The translations under genes were made by a program, and so were the position numbers. DNA of 64,000 nucleotides, taken from contig JBMNLS010000001.1 of assembly GCA_050952935.1 (NCBI GenBank), forward strand, positions 1,488,001 to 1,552,000. Direction: 5' to 3'. The notes under the pieces were generated by a model. It saw nothing but the letters and a program-made list of their open reading frames with translations, made no database searches and had not been told where the DNA came from. The stretch is from UBA6115 sp050952935. GTDB taxonomy: Bacteria; Bacillota; Clostridia; Christensenellales; Aristaeellaceae. The number at the start of each line of letters is the position of its first letter. The first letter of the stretch is position 1. Shown piece after piece: positions 57,944-64,000 of the stretch.

Positions 57944-60394
57944 TTACAGGATGATATCGCTGACTACATCATCCATCACCGCCATGATATAGGGCTTACC
58001 CCGTTCGGTGAGGGTCTGGTTAACAATTTCCTCACTGTTTAGGGAAACCAGCTGGCCTTGGGTTGTTTCCACTGTAAAGCTGCGGGGCACGCGCAGGCAA
58101 ACCGCAGCGGCGGCGTAGGAGCCATTGCTCCCATTCTTGTTGAAATAAAAGCTGCGCACACCTTTTCCCGCACGCTTTTGGCTGTCGATCATGCTGCCGG
58201 GCACCCGTTTCATAAAGCCTCGCTCGCTGGCAATGAGCAAACTGCAATCATCTCCGATGCCGTCTGCCCATTTCAGCTTGTCTCCGGGAATCAGCTTCAT
58301 GGCGCGCACGCCGCCTGTGACCCGGCCCATGGCGGGCACATCGTCCTGTGAGAAGCGGATGATCATGCCCTGGCGCGTCAGGCAATACAGGTCATCGCTG
58401 GGCAAGGGCTGGCAGACTGTGAGCAATTTGTCATTTTTCCCAAGCTTGATGGCGGCGATTTTCCCGCGGCGCGTCCGGTATTCCTCAATCAGGGTGCGTT
58501 TGACCATACCCTGGGATGTAAAGAAGAAAAGGTCAGTGCCCTCTGGCCCTGTTTGAGGCGGCAGGATAATCACAGAAACACAGTCTTCCCCGTCTTCCAG
58601 CCCGCTCAGCACGCCGGCCAGCAGGGTGCCCCGGTCCTTGGGGCGGCTCTGCTCTTCCAATTGGTGAACAGGCAGCTGATAACAGTTGCCGAATTGGGTG
58701 AAAAACAATAGCGTATGGTCGCTCATGGTTTGAAAAACATGGCGGGGCATGTCGGCGCTTGATTCGGGCAAGTCCATTTTCTCATAGGCTTTGGGCGACA
58801 TGCGCCGCAGCTGCCCGCCCCGGGTGAGGACGATGACCGTTTCTTCGGGGACAGGAATATCGCTTGGTAGCGCAAGCTCCTCGGCTTCCATGTCCACCTT
58901 CAGGATTTCGGTTCGCCTTTCATCCCCATGCTTGTCAGCGATCTCCTGAAGCTCATCCTTGATGACATTCATGAGCAGCTTTTCATTCCCAAGGATTGAC
59001 TTGAGCTTTGCCACTAATTTTTTAATCGCCTCATATTCCTTGCGCAGGGTGAGAATTTCAAGGCCGGTCAGGCGCTGCAGCCTTAAATCCAAAATGGCCT
59101 GGGCCTGGACATCGCTTAGATGAAAACGCCGGATAAGCCCTTCCTTGGCCTGCTTGACGCTTTGTGACTGGCGGATGAGCCTGATCACCTCATCCAGGTT
59201 GTCAACCGCGATCATCAGCCCTTCTAAAATATGAGCCTTTTGCTCCGCCTGATCCAGCTCATAGCGGGTGCGCCTGGAAACAACTTCCTTTTGGTGGGCA
59301 ATATAGTATTGGATGGCCTCAATCAGCCCCATTTGAACCGGCCGCCCCTGGGCGATGGCCACCATGTTGACCCCCACGGTGGATTGCAGATCGCTGTATC
59401 GGTACAAATAAGCCAGCACTGCCTCCGGATCAGCGTCCTTTTTAATTTCGATCACCGCACGCATGCCGCTTCGGTCAGATTCATCCCGGATGTCATAAAT
59501 GCTGCCGCCAAGCGCCGCTTTCCTGGCCTCGGACAGGGCCAAAATCCGCTCCAATAGCTGGGCCTTGTTCACCTGATAGGGCACCTCGGTGATACAAAGC
59601 AGATTTCGTCCTGCCTTGCCAGGTTCTATATGCACCCGGGCGCGCAACTGCAGCTTGCCGCGTCCGGTCAGGAAGGCTTCCCTGATTTCCGGCGTATCAA
59701 GCAAAATGCCCCCGGTGGGGAAGTCGGGCGCCGGAATGATTTTCATCAGGGTATCCAGATCGGTATCAGGCTGATTGATCAATTGGATGGTGCCGGCGAC
59801 AATCTCTTTAAGGTTGTGGGGAGGAATGTTGGTGGCAAGGCCTACTGCGATGCCCGTGGCGCCGTTGACTAGCATATTGGGGTAACGGGAGGGGAGCAGA
59901 TCAGGCTCCTTCATGGTGTCGTCAAAGTTCAGGTGGAAGTCAACGGTATCCTTTTGGATATCCCGCAGCATTTCCATCGCCAGGGGAGCCATGCGGGCCT
60001 CTGTGTAGCGCATGGCCGCCGCGGTATCGCCATCGATGGAGCCGAAGTTGCCATGGCCGTCTACCAGCATGCCCCGCATGGAAAAGGGCTGTGCCATGCG
60101 CACCAGCGCGTCATAAACGGAGCTTTCGCCGTGGGGGTGGTATTTACCCAGGCAGTCTCCCACGATGCGGGCGCATTTGCGGTGGGGTTTGTCGGGCGTC
60201 AGGCCCAGCTCATGCATAGTATACATAATGCGCCGCTGCACAGGTTTCAGCCCATCCTCAACCCGGGGCAGAGCCCGCTCCAGGATAACGTGCTCGGCAT
60301 AGGGCATCATGCTTTTTGACATGACGTCTTCCAGGGAAACCTGTATCACCTCATCCAGGCGCTCTTCAAAACTCTTTTTCTTGCTTTTGCTCAT
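57944..60394 (-). CDS. Type IIA DNA topoisomerase subunit A (GyrA/ParC family)
   Basis: 816 residues. The breakage-reunion domain has ALPRVEDGLKPVQRRIMYTM, the QRDR segment GDCLGKYHPHGESSVYDALVRMAQPF and the catalytic Tyr in AAMRYTEARM (near 125). A coiled-coil/tower region and a C-terminal beta-pinwheel of about six blades follow (VIVLTRGGQLRRM, DLFFFTSQGMVKRT, DLYCLTRQGMIIRF). A GyrA box QRRGGKG is not evident; RTRRGK stands near its expected position. The N-terminal motifs are gyrase-like, the missing box leans towards topoisomerase IV or a divergent second gyrase, so I give no symbol. AAGGA precedes the ATG, 13 bp after subunit B. Confidence 0.93.
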   Translation of the reverse strand: MSKSKKKSFEERLDEVIQVSLEDVMSKSMMPYAEHVILERALPRVEDGLKPVQRRIMYTMHELGLTPDKPHRKCARIVGDCLGKYHPHGESSVYDALVRMAQPFSMRGMLVDGHGNFGSIDGDTAAAMRYTEARMAPLAMEMLRDIQKDTVDFHLNFDDTMKEPDLLPSRYPNMLVNGATGIAVGLATNIPPHNLKEIVAGTIQLINQPDTDLDTLMKIIPAPDFPTGGILLDTPEIREAFLTGRGKLQLRARVHIEPGKAGRNLLCITEVPYQVNKAQLLERILALSEARKAALGGSIYDIRDESDRSGMRAVIEIKKDADPEAVLAYLYRYSDLQSTVGVNMVAIAQGRPVQMGLIEAIQYYIAHQKEVVSRRTRYELDQAEQKAHILEGLMIAVDNLDEVIRLIRQSQSVKQAKEGLIRRFHLSDVQAQAILDLRLQRLTGLEILTLRKEYEAIKKLVAKLKSILGNEKLLMNVIKDELQEIADKHGDERRTEILKVDMEAEELALPSDIPVPEETVIVLTRGGQLRRMSPKAYEKMDLPESSADMPRHVFQTMSDHTLLFFTQFGNCYQLPVHQLEEQSRPKDRGTLLAGVLSGLEDGEDCVSVIILPPQTGPEGTDLFFFTSQGMVKRTLIEEYRTRRGKIAAIKLGKNDKLLTVCQPLPSDDLYCLTRQGMIIRFSQDDVPAMGRVTGGVRAMKLIPGDKLKWADGIGDDCSLLIASERGFMKRVPGSMIDSQKRAGKGVRSFYFNKNGSNGSYAAAAVCLRVPRSFTVETTQGQLVSLNSEEIVNQTLTERGKPYIMAVMDDVVSDIIL

Positions 60395-60407
60395 CTGTCA
60401 GCGTCCT

Positions 60408-62363
<1,956 letters not shown>

Positions 62364-62422
62364 GGTTCACTCCTTGCAAGATTGCAGCCGGCACAATGGG
62401 CCGGCCGCGGGAATCTGTTTAA

Positions 62423-62452
62423 ATTATAGCATAGCAAGGCCGAATGGCACAA
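62423..62452 (-). promoter_or_regulatory. Extended -10 promoter of the topoisomerase operon
   Basis: Minus strand: TTGTGC, 18-nt spacer, TATAAT with TG one base upstream (TGCTATAAT), an extended -10, about 60 nt before the subunit B start. Confidence 0.6.
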
Positions 62453-62532
62453 GGAAAGTGAAACTTCAGGTTTTATTTGCTGAGGGAATCAAGCCCGTAA
62501 ATAAACTGTATGCCTCCTTTTTGATTAAATAG

Positions 62533-62564
62533 GCGCCGCATAGATCAGGGGCTCCATGCGGTGC
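62533..62564 (-). terminator. Probable terminator of the third anti-sigma gene
   Basis: GCACCGCAT pairs with ATGCGGCGC (one mismatch) on the minus strand, 13 bp past the stop, followed by CTATTTAATC. The T-tract is weak. Confidence 0.5.
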
Positions 62565-62576
62565 TTGGGTTTGGGA

Positions 62577-63674
62577 CTACTTCAGCGTGATCAGGTTGGT
62601 GCCATCAGTGCCTGACAGTTTCATGACATCGGGCAGCTCGCCAACGCCTATCATTTGATGAAGCGTCACGATAGGCCAGGCATCATCCATCAGATAACCC
62701 GACATATTGATGCCGTCGGGGAAGTGCTTGTCATCAGCCGTTCTGTATTCCCAGGTGTAGAGTGTTTGATAGACATTTCCCTGCTTCACTTCGGGGCCGG
62801 CCTCTGCCTGGGTTGTCAGGTAAATGCCGGCCACGGTTTGTTCCGCTTTCAGAGACTTCACAGTGTAACCGTCAAGCTGGGCATTGCCATCGGGCGTATA
62901 GTTTTTTTCAGTCACAGTTTTGTTGACAGGAACAGAGATCTTTTCGTCAACGCGCCAGTCTTTGCCTTCAACCTGTTCCCCGGTTTCAGGATTGATTTCG
63001 TGTACATGCAGGGTCAGCGTAGCCTCGAGTGTCTCACTGATCTGATCGGGCTTGGTTTGCAGCATTTGCATCTGCAATAGGGCGCCGTCCTCTGCATAGA
63101 ATTCGTCCATCATTTCTTCGCCATGAAGCAGCTCAAAATCAATGGTCAGATAGGGGTAGACGATATAAAGCGGCGCCTTGATCTGCCTGGCGGCTTCGAT
63201 AAAGGTGGTTTCCTGAAGCAGATTCAGCCGATTGGCCTCACTTTCCGGGATGTGGTCTGTCATGTCGCCGCTGCCTGCCACCAAAATGGCAGGGGACTCA
63301 TCGGCTGTATCTGCATGGGCGGTCATCAGCACCACCCGGCCATCCGCCAACAGTTCCCGCAGGGTGATTTCAAGAGGGCCCACGGCAAAGGTCTTGTTTT
63401 CGGTTTTCGCCATGAGATTTAGGGCGGACTCGGGAAGCCTTGCCCGGAATCTGTCCATGAAGTTGATGATGCCAAGCTCGTTGGCAGCCAGGGCCACCGC
63501 CATGGTGAGGATGAGGATCGCAGCGGCAATCAAAACCATTCTGAATGATGTTTTTTTCACGGGTTCTTCCTCCTTGACGGAACGGGCGGCATGCATCAGC
63601 GCCTGATAACAATCATCGGGCATGGGGGAGAAGACCTGTTTCAGGTCAAGGTCTTTTTGCTTGTGCTTGTTCAT
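62577..63674 (-). CDS. Membrane anti-sigma-type protein (DUF4179-like), third module
   Basis: 365 residues: a cytoplasmic N-terminus (MNKHKQKDLDLKQVFSPMPDD...), one membrane helix (FRMVLIAAAILILTMAVALAA, near 44-64) and a large external region (GIINFMDRFRARLPESA... to the end) resembling the one at 29467. The start overlaps the sigma stop by 4 nt. The layout and coupling mark it as the likely anti-sigma partner. Stimulus unknown. Confidence 0.72.
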   Translation of the reverse strand: MNKHKQKDLDLKQVFSPMPDDCYQALMHAARSVKEEEPVKKTSFRMVLIAAAILILTMAVALAANELGIINFMDRFRARLPESALNLMAKTENKTFAVGPLEITLRELLADGRVVLMTAHADTADESPAILVAGSGDMTDHIPESEANRLNLLQETTFIEAARQIKAPLYIVYPYLTIDFELLHGEEMMDEFYAEDGALLQMQMLQTKPDQISETLEATLTLHVHEINPETGEQVEGKDWRVDEKISVPVNKTVTEKNYTPDGNAQLDGYTVKSLKAEQTVAGIYLTTQAEAGPEVKQGNVYQTLYTWEYRTADDKHFPDGINMSGYLMDDAWPIVTLHQMIGVGELPDVMKLSGTDGTNLITLK

Positions 63675-64000
63675 GCCTCCAGTTCCTTTCTTAAATGTTG
63701 TTTTGCCCGGTAGATGCGCCCGCGCACTGTTGAAAGGGGCAGGCGCAGGGTTTTTGCGATTTGTTCATAGTTCATGCCCTCCGCGTATTGCAAGATCAGC
63801 GGCAGACGCAGTTTTTCAGGCATTGATTGAATGATGATGGAAAGTTCCGGGTTTGGCGGATCCACAGCAGGCTCCTGAACGGTTTCAATGGATACCAGAC
63901 CGCGCTTTTTGCGCTGAATATTCCGGCTTTCATTGATAAGGATGCGGGTTATCCAGGTGCTGAAGTATTGCGGTTTCCGCAAATTGCCGCGTTTCTCCCA
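63671..64000 (-). CDS. ECF-type sigma factor, 5'-truncated by window
   Basis: The frame is open to the window edge; 109 residues are visible. The end of region 2 (LRKPQYFSTWITRILINESRNI) and region 4 (MPEKLRLPLILQYAEGMNYEQIAKTLRLP and STVRGRIYRAKQHLRKEL, quoted in parts) are clear. An internal TTG could be mistaken for a start, but the upstream codons (WEKRGN) continue the family pattern. Coupled to the membrane protein downstream. Confidence 0.88.
   Translation of the reverse strand, partial: WEKRGNLRKPQYFSTWITRILINESRNIQRKKRGLVSIETVQEPAVDPPNPELSIIIQSMPEKLRLPLILQYAEGMNYEQIAKTLRLPLSTVRGRIYRAKQHLRKELEA

Overview
The window looks like chromosome of a Clostridia-type Firmicute (Bacillota). The evidence is a T-box leader on ileS, a SAM-I riboswitch on metK, AGGAGG-type ribosome binding sites throughout, frequent GTG/TTG starts, tRNA genes that encode their own CCA, ECF sigma factors translationally coupled to membrane anti-sigma proteins, an HflX with the long N-terminal extension common in Clostridia, and a rplI-dnaB cluster. 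Codon use is fairly GC-rich. I cannot fix the family. Nothing indicates a plasmid or a complete prophage; mobile DNA is limited to two IS elements, IS-end remnants and one large palindromic element.

Layout. 1-1.85 kb: the 3' part of an SF2 helicase with a phospholipase-D-like tail, then tRNA-Pro and a small repeat-rich gap. 1.86-5.1 kb (minus): pgi and an ABC-F ATPase behind a leader with a two-codon ORF and an attenuator-like hairpin. 5.2-11.7 kb (plus): a proteostasis operon tig-clpP-clpX-lon-engB. 11.7-13.7 kb: a 160-bp palindromic element, then a TetR regulator divergent from an extended SDR enzyme, sharing overlapping promoters. 13.7-22.1 kb (plus): an envelope region with a 1343-residue exported protein built of about 26 cysteine-rich modules, a FlaA1/CapD-type sugar dehydratase/epimerase, an LCP-family transferase and a DUF3048 protein. 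22.2-25.25 kb: tRNA-Met and tRNA-fMet, then an IS4-type and an IS481-type insertion sequence side by side. 25.3-29.3 kb: T-box, ileS and a secreted FMN-split-barrel-like protein. 29.5-32.8 kb: two divergent ECF sigma/anti-sigma pairs. 33-34.3 kb: SAM-I riboswitch and metK. 34.4-39.1 kb (minus): a branched-chain amino acid ABC transporter (livJ, livH, fused livM-livG, livF). 39.3-42.9 kb: an RluA-type pseudouridine synthase, a HAD phosphatase, a YigZ-family protein and tyrS. 43-53 kb (plus): cysteine desulfurase, NifU, HflX, three tandem VanY-like peptidases, YprB-like exonuclease, TPR protein, M50 protease, scpA and scpB. 53-62.4 kb (minus): a lipoprotein, YhaM-like exonuclease, dnaB, rplI, a YybS-like membrane protein, and type IIA topoisomerase subunits A and B. 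62.5-64 kb (minus): a third anti-sigma/ECF sigma pair, with the sigma gene running off the window.

How it fits together. Most of the window is core metabolism and housekeeping under recognisable RNA control (T-box, S-box, ribosome-sensing attenuator). The unusual content is mainly in the envelope: the tandem cysteine-module protein next to glycan-polymer genes, three consecutive M15 carboxypeptidase paralogues, and three ECF/anti-sigma modules that could sense the envelope. The best candidates for something undescribed are the 26-module exported protein with its neighbours, the ABC-F leader, the JAMM-like motif in HflX, and the palindromic element at 11.74-11.90 kb.
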